From the NCBI GenBank assembly GCA_963693085.1, contig OY856409.1:299998558-300062557 (forward strand): a stretch of DNA of 64,000 nucleotides, given 5' to 3'. The notes under the pieces are model-generated. The model searched no databases. It was not told the origin of the DNA and was given only the letters and a program-made list of their open reading frames with translations. Below are positions 37,176 through 45,926 of the stretch, piece by piece (position 1 is the first letter of the stretch; every line of letters starts with the position of its first letter). The position numbers and the translations under genes were made by a program. Source of the stretch: Alisma plantago-aquatica (taxonomy: Eukaryota; Streptophyta; Magnoliopsida; Alismatales; Alismataceae).

Positions 37176-37373
37176 TTTTTAGGATCTCACTACCGGGCAC
37201 GACACATCTGCCTTTATGAGGGCAGCTGAATGTACCGGCCGGGCAAGTCCTTTATGAGCCTTTTCATATACTTGGAACTTTTAGGGTTTCACTACCGGAC
37301 GCGACACATCTGCCTTTGTGAGGGCAGCGGAATGTGCCGGCCGGGTGAGCCCTTTATCAGTTCTTCATATAGG
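37176..37373 (-). repeat. Tandem 100-bp repeat, two copies
   Basis: Both copies carry CACTACCGG, CGACACATCTGCCTTT, GAGGGCAG, GAATGT, CCGGCCGGG and CATATA in the same order. Within each, CTGCC pairs with GGCAG and the CCGG blocks can pair, so each copy can fold as a hairpin in the RNA. Confidence 0.88.
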
Positions 37374-37884
37374 TCCTTATGCGTGGCACAACTCTCATGA
37401 TTTTATTCGTCTCTCTGGCTTTTATTCAAAAACTCACAGGCTTGGGTTTTGGAATGAGGATTTATTTTGGGCGGCCAAGCCTATTTTATTTTGAAGAGAG
37501 GAAAGTTGTTCTTAAAGTTTTTCAGCATGCACTTATTTGGTTTGTGGTCCACTTGCAGAACTTTTTGATTTGGAAGTTGCCTAATTTCCCTCTCATCCTC
37601 GAGATCTCAGCTTATTTCTACCCTGATTTTGACCTGTGGAGAGTCAGATAAAGAATTGAAGCAAAAATATGGGATCCATAGTAGGTGGAAATTGATAAAT
37701 CGCCATTTGATGTCTGAGTGCTATTTACTTGTAGAGACTAACATGATTCTAGGTTTAGTTGAGGTGACTATTTTTGAAAGAGAATTGTGAAAAGAATTAA
37801 GACTTAAAGAATTGTAAAAGATTTTAAGAATGAAGAAATGTATGGAAAGTGTTAAAGAAAAAGGGAGTATAGAAGTTGATACCT

Positions 37885-37977
37885 AGCCCTTGTCTAATGT
37901 ATCCCCCCCTAACTTATCACACACTCTGTCCCCAGAGTGGCAAAGTGATAGGTTGAGAAATCATTAGAACAAGGGCT
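37885..37977 (-). other. Nested inverted repeat after the Ulp1 gene, enclosing a purine-tract copy
   Basis: AGCCCTTGTCTAATG (37885-37899) pairs with CATTAGAACAAGGGCT (37962-37977), with one extra base in the second arm. Inside, TATCAC (37915-37920) pairs with GTGATA (37945-37950), and CACTCTG (37922-37928) pairs with CAGAGTG (37933-37939) around a 4-base loop. The enclosed TAAGTTAGGGGGGG (minus strand) equals the purine tract next to the LTR. Confidence 0.75.
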
Positions 37978-37982
37978 CCAGG

Positions 37983-40460
37983 TTAAGGTAGATTTTCGTT
38001 TGCCCCTGGAGAACGGAGTAGTGTAGATGCGAACTTCCCACGTAAGGCGTCGTAGTCCACGTCAGTCATTTCCTCCACTGGTCTTTGGAGAACGATTATG
38101 GTGTACATCCAGTAGAGGACGTGGAAGCCGCAGTCGTTGGATTGTCGTATTTGCTGGGGGCATTTGTGGCAGAAGGCGGGGCGATTGAAGTGTTCCTTGT
38201 TGTATGCCTTAGTGTGCTGACTCAGAAGCTCTATTAATTTCGCAGCGCACTCTTTTGCCATTTCTTCTGTTGGCGTCTTAGGTGTTACGACGTAGTGTCG
38301 TTGTCGGGTGTTGAACTGGCTGTCGGAACTGTTGTATATTGTAGTTGTTCCGTCTTGGAGGTTAGTTGCCAGAAGAATCCAGTGCTCTTGATGCAGGATT
38401 GGTAACATGATGAACTTCGGCGTTGTATGTTGGAGATATGCGATCAACGCTTCCGTTGTGCCGAAGTTTTTGAGTTTGAGTAGATCATCCTTCATGTATG
38501 GGGACGCCATGTATGTATCTGGATTATGTTGGCCAATCTGAGACTGGTAAGCTGTCATGAGGCTGACAGAAAGTTGCCCCTTATCTTGTAAAGTCTCTCG
38601 CAGTGAATCGGCCATCACGATAATGTCTTGAGACATGAATACTATGCCATCTTTTTCTGCAGAGAGATTCGCCATGATGATGCGCATTTCGAGGTCGGTG
38701 AGACCTTTGCAAGAATCGCGATCAAAATCAGGAAAAGTTGGTTTAGTGGTGTAAGCAGGATCGTTCTTGCTGGTATCTTCTTCTGGCGACTTGTGTTGTT
38801 CAGACTCTTTCAGAATTTGGCGGAAGGGTCGCCGTTGTCGACGTTGTACAGCTGAGTAGAGATACCGTGGAACATCATCTGGTGACATAGTCGGATCATT
38901 GAAATATCTTATGTCACAGATGAGCTCCATGGCGTAGCGTCCTCGTAACGAATGGAAGTCTTCAGCTGCCAAGTCGGTGAAAGGGATTTCTTGGTTCAGC
39001 GCTTGGATATGTCGGATGGTGTAGAAAGCGCTGTCCCCAGATCCCGTGGTGGCTTGAACTGGAGGGTTAATGATTCTGAACCAGGGTTGGCTCCAGTCTT
39101 GACGAAGAGAAGGGCGTACAGCCCAGATTACTTTGAGCAGTCGGAAGGGTATACACCGGGCTTCACCTACTGCGTCTCCGACGAAGTTTATTATGCCGGC
39201 TGGTAGCTCGGCGCTATTGAAGTTGTAAACTTTAGCGTCCCTTGCTTCGGTATCCACTATCATAAAAAGCCAGTGGTCCGAGACTTGGAAAGGCATTGTG
39301 ATATAGCGTGCCCGATGCGCTAAACCGGCACGCAGCCGCTCAATCGACCTCGCGCGCAAGCTTTTGTGTAAAAGGCCAAAAGACAATGCGGGTGAAGCGT
39401 TGAAGGCTGGTTGTATCCGCTGTTGACTTCTATAGATTTCTATACAGTTGGCGAGGAGGACACGGAAGATTGGCATTGGCATCGTAGACCGGGGTCGGAG
39501 GATGCAACGAAAATTTTCACGTGTCAACGTACGCCTGGTTTTTGTATTGTTGTAAACTATGTCGTCCCCCGCTTTTGCATCATCTACTATAGTGTTCAGG
39601 ATGAAGATGTCCTGAGCATCTAAAGTAGAGATGGCTGTCGTATCAAGATCGTGCATTTTTTGTGGGAGAGGAGGTGGCGGGGGGAAGTCTTGTGGTGGAG
39701 GGGAGGCGTGCTGTTCGGGGGCCTCTTCATGGCTTTTGAGGTTGTCGTCTAGATCGGAGGCGGAGTCAAGATCTGCGTCAGTATCTAGACTCACTCGGTC
39801 TGCCTCGTCTAGGTAAGGGGGAGAAGGTGTTGAGGAGGGGGGAGAAGTTTTTGGCGAGGTAGCGCTGGCTCCTAGTATGCATTGTTGGAGCTCAGCGAAG
39901 GCCGCATCCTTGGCAGCTTCCCCCATTGACCCCATAGCGGAGTAATCAAAGAATTGGTCCCCGTAAGAAATGTTTATGTTGTCATGCTGTGGGGACTTGG
40001 GGTGGTAGTCACTTTCCTGGTGACCTTTATCAGACCCTTTATGGGAGGGTCTTGCTGCGTTCCCGGGGTCTTCACCGTCATCGTGCTTGTCTCCTGAAGA
40101 TGTGTCTTTATTGGAGTCAGCAGATGAATCGGATTCGTCTTCTTTTTCATCATCATCGTCGTTTTCGGCCGCAGCTTCGTCGGTTGTCTTCCTGTTAGTC
40201 GACTTTTTACACCGCCGGTGAGTGGCTTGTAGCTCATCGAAAGCCACTTGCAGATGTTCGTGTTTCTCGAGCAGTGCGTCGTGGGCTTCTTTGAGATCTG
40301 TGTATCTGCCCTCGGCGGAGAGGAGGCGTGCTGTCAGATCTGTGACTTGGGCACGTAGTTGTTGTGTTTCATTGATATTTGCTTCCTCTTGATGATGATG
40401 GAGCTGCGTGATTGTTTCGTCGATGGTAGCCAGGCGCGTGCTTAGCTCTTCTTGATTCTG
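37983..40460 (-). CDS. E2 accessory polyprotein, C-terminal part: tandem Ulp1-like protease domains
   Basis: Open for 825 codons after a TAG at 40463; the first Met is at 40247, codon 72. Residues below count from that Met. The start up to about 20 continues the coiled coil. 20-200 is acidic and Ser/Pro-rich low complexity. 240-450 is a first Ulp1/SENP-like fold: HW at 325-326, Asn342 in VYNFN, Gln398, then D-S-A at 405-407 where active enzymes have D-C-G. 520-745 is a second fold: HW at 622-623, Asn639 in IYNS, Gln698-699, and NDCGFHV with Cys706. The C48 family removes SUMO or related modifiers using His, Asp or Asn, and Cys. The second copy keeps a plausible triad; the first looks like a pseudo-protease. 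Codons are intact, with no frameshift. Confidence 0.85.
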   Translation of the reverse strand, partial: QNQEELSTRLATIDETITQLHHHQEEANINETQQLRAQVTDLTARLLSAEGRYTDLKEAHDALLEKHEHLQVAFDELQATHRRCKKSTNRKTTDEAAAENDDDDEKEDESDSSADSNKDTSSGDKHDDGEDPGNAARPSHKGSDKGHQESDYHPKSPQHDNINISYGDQFFDYSAMGSMGEAAKDAAFAELQQCILGASATSPKTSPPSSTPSPPYLDEADRVSLDTDADLDSASDLDDNLKSHEEAPEQHASPPPQDFPPPPPLPQKMHDLDTTAISTLDAQDIFILNTIVDDAKAGDDIVYNNTKTRRTLTRENFRCILRPRSTMPMPIFRVLLANCIEIYRSQQRIQPAFNASPALSFGLLHKSLRARSIERLRAGLAHRARYITMPFQVSDHWLFMIVDTEARDAKVYNFNSAELPAGIINFVGDAVGEARCIPFRLLKVIWAVRPSLRQDWSQPWFRIINPPVQATTGSGDSAFYTIRHIQALNQEIPFTDLAAEDFHSLRGRYAMELICDIRYFNDPTMSPDDVPRYLYSAVQRRQRRPFRQILKESEQHKSPEEDTSKNDPAYTTKPTFPDFDRDSCKGLTDLEMRIIMANLSAEKDGIVFMSQDIIVMADSLRETLQDKGQLSVSLMTAYQSQIGQHNPDTYMASPYMKDDLLKLKNFGTTEALIAYLQHTTPKFIMLPILHQEHWILLATNLQDGTTTIYNSSDSQFNTRQRHYVVTPKTPTEEMAKECAAKLIELLSQHTKAYNKEHFNRPAFCHKCPQQIRQSNDCGFHVLYWMYTIIVLQRPVEEMTDVDYDALRGKFASTLLRSPGANENLP

Positions 40461-40463
40461 CTA
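40461..40463 (-). other. Single in-frame TAG inside the accessory polyprotein
   Basis: The upstream ORF ends LQENLRKL-TAG. The next codons continue in the same frame as QNQEELSTRLATIDETI, with heptad-like spacing of hydrophobic residues on both sides. The stop therefore splits one coiled coil. It may be a CAG-to-TAG mutation or a leaky stop (the context is TAG CAG). Confidence 0.85.
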
Positions 40464-42740
40464 AAGCTTGCGGAGATTCTCTTGCAGAGGGTGAGTCTGG
40501 TTAGAGATCTCATCGACTTTTCTTGTCATAGCTTCTTGCTGGCGCGTTGCCTCAAGGATCAGGTCTGGCAGGTTGTTGGTGTGGCTGTTGATATGCTCAA
40601 CTTGCTTAGCCACTTCATCCTGTCGTTGCTGGATGCCTTGTAGGACGACAGGCAGAGCTCGGTGTTGGTTGTCGATGTTGGTTACCTGTTTAGATAAGTC
40701 ATGTACACAAGAAAAAATAGAATGTAATAGGTTAGAAGGATCGGTGAGGAGGTTTCGGACAGCGTCAAATTGATGGCCGAATTCCTCACCGATGTTAGTT
40801 ATGGGGACCCCAGAGGCGGAAGGGTGATGTGGCTGGGGCCTATGTGGGATGGTGGTAGTGTCTTGCAGAGGAGACACTGATGATGTCCCGAACTGTGTAG
40901 TGACTGTTGATGAAGTCACCAGCGGTGTCGGGGTGGTGGCGGATGTGAAGAGCGGTGGTATTTGTGGCGAAAAAGGTGGCACTGATGATGAAGGGGTGGG
41001 AACTGTGGATGTGAATGGAAAGGTGGTGAAGTCGGGCATGGAGGTGGGGAAAGGGAAGCCCGATGTTAGGGTGGGTGTGAATGCTGGCGTGGATGTGGGG
41101 AGGAAAGTAGTGGTGGGGGCAGCGGAGAGCTGCTCATTTAGACTCTGGATGAAAGAGTCAAATGAGGAAGTTGTTAAGATTTCATCGTTGAACCGCTCGT
41201 CCTCCGGTTTTGGGCGGGACGTTGGTGTCCCCGACAGCTGTTGGGCCTGCAGCAACCTTCTAGAAGGTCGTTTGACAGGGACTTTTGTAGGTCGAGCTGT
41301 CGGAGTTGTGATGCTCATTTCAGTTGGGCCCACAGTTTGTTTCTTTTCAGCGGGTGTGACCGAAGCTAGTAGATGAGTAAGCTCCTCGTCAGAAAAGAGG
41401 AGTTGTGTCATATCATAGTGTGCTAGCTCCGGTAACGGAAGGAGGGTTCTTGATGACTTAACCATCGGGCAGAATACATAGTGTAACTTTCCATCCTTTT
41501 CTTTGATTATAAACGAATTTTTCAAAGATTGTTCGTTTGTAAGGATGTCACCCTTTATTTGCGTGCATTGGGGTAATAGCCTGTCCATCTTAAAAAATTT
41601 AATTATGGATGTGACATGGCCCCCCAAACAGATCTCTTTCCCTATGAAGGCGGCGGATAATTTCTGGACCATCAACCGTCCGATGTTGACTGGCCTTCCG
41701 TTGAGGATAGACCAGAGGACAAAGAGGTCTGATATTGTAACGTTTCCTCCTTCCGTTCTTGGAAAAAGTGCGCCAGCTAGGATTTTGTGCAGAGTGCGCA
41801 CAAATCTGGAGTGTATGTTGGACGCTTTGCATGTTTTGGCGTCGTATGTGGGAATCCCAGTTAAGCTTTTCCAGAATGTGTGGCGGTTGAATTCTGGATG
41901 ATCAGTTCCCACTGATTTGGCCTTTTGTAGCTGCTCCAGGTTGTCAATGAATATTGAATTTAGCATATTCTCTGTTAAGACGACGTTGCTACCAAAGATT
42001 TGGGTGACAATCCTTCTATCACCCCCATCCCGTGACCTATCTGCAATGTCGACGGGCTCCTTTGTCAGGTAGGAGAAGAATTTCGCTGTGGGCTCAATGT
42101 AGGATATTTCAGGTATTAAGCACAACCTGGTAAGGTTGGCTTTTTGTAGCGCTTTGAAGATGCGCTCGTGAATTCCCATTTTAGCTAGTATGCTGGAGCA
42201 AACATACTTGGTTGGTTTAAGGGTTTTATCGATGGTGATGGAGGTTTGGATGGATAGGTGCTCTGGTGGTGGTATTGGGGCGGTAATGGGAATGAAGGTG
42301 GTAGGGATGGTAGCTGCATGGGTGGTAGTGGTAGCAGCAAAGGTGGATGGTTTGGCGAAGGGTTGGTCCATGGCAGATAGAGGGTGGACTTGTTTTCTTG
42401 CCCTCTTGGGGGGCTGCCCAGATGCAGCCTTTGCAGCTTTGCGTTTTCCCTCTGTCTCTTGGGCAGAGGAGTCTTCATCGGGATTCGGTATGTAGTCCGA
42501 TCCTTCATCATCGTCAGAAGAGATGTGCTCGATGTCCTCTTCAGGGGCCTCACCCAAGCATTTGGTGAGGCGGGTTATCTCACACAGGACGTCAATGATC
42601 TTGGTCTTGGGAGGGACGGCTCTGGTGGTGTTGTAAGTGTCCCTGATCTGTATGAGCCTGTCTCGCTCTTCCATCATCTGCTCCCTTGTCAGAGCAGGGG
42701 CAGTTCCTGAGCCGGAAGTTTTGTTCGTTGGTGATGCCAT
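40464..42740 (-). CDS. E2 accessory polyprotein, N-terminal part: plant-transposon domain plus coiled coil
   Basis: 759 codons from the Met at 42740 (MASPTNKTSG). I prefer this start over the upstream one at 42848 because that one lies in the palindromic array. 15-65: helical, Arg/Glu-rich. 70-95: acidic. 99-117: basic bipartite NLS-like segment (KRK...KRARK). 175-390: a domain like the family Pfam calls putative plant transposon protein, with LFVLWSILNGRPVNIGRLM and a paralogue in E3. 480-640: Ser/Thr/Pro-rich linker. 660-759: coiled coil interrupted by the TAG. Known relatives occur in plant retroelements and have no established biochemical role. It is probably translated from its own transcript. 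Confidence 0.8.
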
Positions 42741-42841
42741 TTCTGAAAAAAATAAGAGTTTCATAATTAGAGAAGATTTGAAACAATGTAAATTTGATTT
42801 GTAGTTATATCTTTTATATTGTGAAAGCAAAAGGGAAACGA

Positions 42842-43018
42842 AGACCAAACGGTTTCAGAACCGTTTGGTTCCAAACGGACCGTTTGGTTCCAAACGGTTT
42901 CGAGACCGTTTGGTCCCAAACGGTTTCGAGACCGTTTGGTCCCAAACGGTTTCGAGACCGTTTGGTTCCAAGCGGTTTCGAGACCGTTTGGTCCCAAACG
43001 GTTTCAAGACCGTTTGGA
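42842..43018 (-). repeat. Internal palindromic array, 7 units, next to the accessory start
   Basis: Seven units pair CCAAACGG with CCGTTTGG around TTTCGAGA or variants; one unit has lost its centre. It shares the half-sites and core with the U3 arrays of E2. The ORFs that cross it in several frames are repeat artefacts. Confidence 0.95.
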
Positions 43019-43478
43019 AAGCGAAGAGTCGCAGGTCGCCGGCGCGGGAGAAGGTGGAACGGCGCGAAGGTGAAGAACGCGTCGGCGCCTTCGAAAACGA
43101 TGAGAAGAACGGCGACGGCGATGAAAGCGATGGGAGAGTCGGTGAAATCTTTCGACAGCGACGGCGACGGCGGAGCAAGAGACGTCGTGCGATGGTAAAG
43201 GAAACGGCAACTGGCGCCATGATGGTGGCGACAGAACGGCGCGGCGACGAAGGCGATAGAGGAGTCGGTGAACTCGTTCGATGACGACTGCGATGGCGGC
43301 GAAAGAGACGTCGGAGTGAGCAGCGTGCTTGTAGTCGCCAGACTACCTTGCGGAAGGTGGATGGACGAACGGGTGAGAAGCTTGCGCGGATGCAACAGGA
43401 GCAAGAACGAGATTCTTCGCACGAAATCTCTTGAGAATTCGAAGGTTCGAGGAGAGAAAGACGGAGGGGTAGGGTTGA
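43019..43478 (-). other. GC-rich leader of the accessory transcript
   Basis: A 460-bp GC-rich island in an AT-rich element, full of CGCCGTCG-type codon-like triplets. It contains two diverged copies of an about 70-bp unit (43122-43198 and 43252-43318; both run GAGTCGGTGAA ... GAGACGTCG). It begins with TTTCTCTCCTCG, like a plant 5' UTR. An ORF of 202 codons spans it on the minus strand, but its sequence is only the duplicated unit plus the array. It may be a captured host 5' end or a proximal intron-containing leader. Confidence 0.55.
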
Positions 43479-43494
43479 TATTTATAGTGATTGG
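43479..43494 (-). promoter_or_regulatory. Internal TATA/CCAAT promoter for the accessory gene
   Basis: On the minus strand TATAAATA (43486-43479) is preceded by CCAAT (43494-43490) and followed about 30 bases on by a CT-rich start-like region. The palindromic array lies just upstream, exactly as in the U3 of the E2 LTR. Confidence 0.65.
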
Positions 43495-43510
43495 TTGGTG
43501 ACCTTTTGTA

Positions 43511-43697
43511 TTCTAAACGGTTTGAAGACCGCTTGGTCCCAAGCGGTCTCAAGACCGTTTGGTCCCAAACGGTTTCAAGACCGTTTGGGCTCCAAACGGT
43601 TTGGAGACCGTTTGGCTCCAAACGGTTTGGAGACCGTTTGGAGTTCAAACGGTTTCAGGACCGTTTGGCTCCAAACGGTTTGGAGACCGTTTGGAGG
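43511..43697 (-). repeat. Internal palindromic array, 7 units, upstream of the internal TATA
   Basis: Seven units of 24-27 bp built from ACCGTTTGG and CCAAACGGT halves. In the first two units the changes are matched: ACCGCTTGG is followed by CCAAGCGGT, so pairing is kept across the unit boundary. Confidence 0.95.
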
Positions 43698-43975
43698 GGC
43701 ACAAAGGGTTTATATGTTTGTTTTTGAGTATGTATATATATTTTTTTGTGTATTTTGGTTTATGAATTTTTATGTTGTTTGTATTATGTATTGTTTTTGT
43801 AGTTTTGATTATGTAGATTTTTTTGTATTATTTTTTTTTTAATTAATGATGAAAGAACTTAGAGAAAGCAAGAAAATAAAATACTAGAAATAGAAAAGAT
43901 GATACTCAGGTCTTGGGTTGCCTCCCAAGAAGCGCCTTGGTTTTATGTCGCTGGCTCGACGAAGTTAAAACATTG
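43698..43975 (-). other. Post-gag spacer with the conserved post-pol motif
   Basis: At 43935-43912 the minus strand carries GCGCTTCT followed by TTGGGAGGCAACCCAAG. The same motif, with one difference, follows integrase in E3 at 56500-56523. Finding it directly after gag marks the pol deletion. T-rich filler follows it up to the array. Confidence 0.8.
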
Positions 43976-45748
43976 TTATGCTGCTGGCATAGTATTTGAT
44001 TGCTCATGTCCATTCGGCCCATATTTAGGGTTCGATTCGGGCTGCCCAGCGAAAGTGCCTGTTGGGGGTTTCAATTGTGCAGCAATCTGGGCAAGTTGTG
44101 CTTCAACTGCCTTCTGTTGAGCTTGTTGGTTGGCCAGCATGGTTTGCTGAGATTGCAGCATCTGTCTTATTGAAGATAGCTCATCTTCCGGCTGCGCGGT
44201 AGCATTTTTCTGAGGGTTTTGTTGTTGGGACTGTTGAGTATGCAAATGTGGGTGAAGCGGGGAATGAGTGTACTGATAGTAGGCTGATTGATTTCTAGGG
44301 TAGTTAGCCCTAGGGAAATTGTTCCTTGGGTTCCCTTGATTTTGGTTAAAATTGTTTGGAAACCCAGGAGGCAGCCTACTGTCAAATCCCCCTTGTGTCT
44401 GATGTTGCGGATTCGCAGTTCCAGAAGGATTTCCATACTGGAACCCAGGATGGTTCCTTGGTTGACTGGGATTATAATAAACTTGTCCGGGAATAGTATG
44501 GATGGAGTTGACTTGCTCCGGAATCTGATCTTCAGCCTGATTAGTGATGGCCTCATAGGATTGTGGTGGTGGATGCAGATCCATCATCACATTATAGAGC
44601 ATTCCGCAGGAAAGAGTCGGATGATCTGAAGCATCACAAGCCTCACAGGATCCTGTGACGGCTTTGACTTGATGAACCAGCGGGGTTTTCTTCTTATCAA
44701 TTTCCCCTAGAGTTGTTTCAAGGGTTTGCTGTTTATGAGCGATTGTCTTCAAAGCCTCGGCTATTGACTTTAGTTCCATAGATTCTTCAGCTTTAAAGAC
44801 TTTTAAGACGCCTTTTCCGGCTGACCGCCCCCAATTGGACTGGTTTTCGGCTCCTAAGGTAACGATCTTCCAGGCATCTTCATAGTTTTTCCTCATGAAA
44901 TTTCCTCCAGATGAGGAATCTAGGAACTGTTTAATGTCATCGCTTACCCCCCCCCCCCGATAAAAAGTTTCAATCAATTGATTCTGTGAAATTCCATGAT
45001 GAGGGCATTTTCGTAGAAGTTCCTTGAATCTTTCCCATGCCTCAGCGAGGGTTTCTCCAGGTAGCTGGGAGAAATGGTTGATCTGCCTTCTGATTTCATA
45101 GGTAAGCGAGGGTGGAAAGAACTTCTCCAAGAATTTTTCCTCTAGAGGGGCCCAAGTGGTTATGATGGGTTCTCTGTCCAATGAGTTGTACCAACTCAAA
45201 GCCCTTCCAGATAAGGTGAAATGAAATAGGTGGAGCATTATTGCGTCAAAAGCAATGCCAGCTTGCGGGACCAGGCGGCATAATGCCTTAAACCGTTTCA
45301 AATGGTCCATGCAATCGTCTCCTGAACCTCCAGAGAAGGAAATTCCTTGCATAATCTGGATCCACTGGGTCCGGATCTCAAAGTTTGGGATATTGATGAT
45401 CGGAGGCCGGACCGGGTGGTTGTCTTCGTAATTCTTCGGAACAGCATAGTCCCTCAGTTGCTTGTTTCATAATTCGAGCTGAGCAGCCTCGGTCTCTGCT
45501 CTTATGCGGGCTTGCTCTTCTGCTCGTATCTCCGCTTGTATTTGGGCACGGGTGTCTGCAATGAGTTGTGCCCGTTGTGCGGCTATAGCAGCATTGACTC
45601 TCTCCATCACCAAAGCGGCTTGATGATGTTCGTCAGCCATTTGACTAGTGCGTTGGCGATTGAGACGGATTCTGCGGTGGAAACTTGTCTCTACCTCGGA
45701 GTCGAACTCCGGATCAGGGGAGAATCCTCGATTATGCGGTGATTGCAT
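43976..45748 (-). CDS. E2 Gag, one in-frame TGA
   Basis: Open from the Met at 45748 to 43976 except for one TGA at 45469-45467. The frame runs on without a shift (LEL-stop-NKQLRDYAVPKNYEDN). Order: charged N-terminus with Ala/Gln/Arg-rich helices (1-93), conserved NIPNFEIRTQWIQIMQ, capsid region (FTLSGRALSWYNSL, TWAPLEEKFLEKFFP, ETLAEAWERFKELLRKCPHHG), a zinc knuckle CEACDASDHPTLSC, an Asn/Gln/Pro-rich stretch (NHPGFQYGNPSG), and a Gln-rich coiled tail. It stops at SNTMPAA, where Athila polyproteins would run into protease. Capsid formation and RNA packaging are the family roles. CGA-to-TGA would explain the stop. Confidence 0.88.
44947..44958. repeat. C12 homopolymer in gag
   Basis: Twelve C (G12 in the sense strand) encode extra Gly in FYRGGGVSDDI, where E4 has FYRGVDDDI. 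Two inserted codons, probably from slippage; the frame is kept. Confidence 0.9.
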
Positions 45749-45903
45749 ATAAGGGTTCTACCTGAGTAAAGAAAAGAGAACACCTTTAGATAATAGAGAC
45801 AATATGAAAGCTTCAAGAAGATGGTGAATTATGATTCAAAAAGAAAGTGTAAAATCCTAACCAACTAGAAAAATAAACTAAGTGAAATACTAATGTTCCG
45901 TTG

Positions 45904-45921
45904 TCCCCGGCAACGGCGCCA
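45904..45921 (-). other. E2 primer-binding site, tRNA-Asp
   Basis: The minus strand reads TGGCGCCGTTGCCGGGGA, a full 18-base match to the complement of the plant tRNA-Asp 3' end, five bases from the LTR. Confidence 0.95.
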
Positions 45922-45926
45922 TTTTT

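Larger units (their letters stand above)
36831..37982 (-). other. E2 3' spacer, structured and non-coding
   Basis: About 1.15 kb between the accessory gene stop and the purine tract. It holds a tandem duplication (37176-37373) and an inverted-repeat structure (37885-37977), both annotated separately. The plus-strand ORF at 37379-37651 is antisense and has no recognised motif. Confidence 0.7.

Noticed and set aside
40849..41376. A 175-codon plus-strand ORF rich in Val and Gly
   Set aside because: Exact antisense of the Ser/Thr/Pro-rich linker of the accessory polyprotein; composition explained by the opposite strand.
42814..43422. A 202-codon minus-strand ORF and several others over 42800-43730
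   Set aside because: They consist of the GC-rich duplicated leader plus palindromic units read through in several frames; stop codons are simply missing from the repeat.
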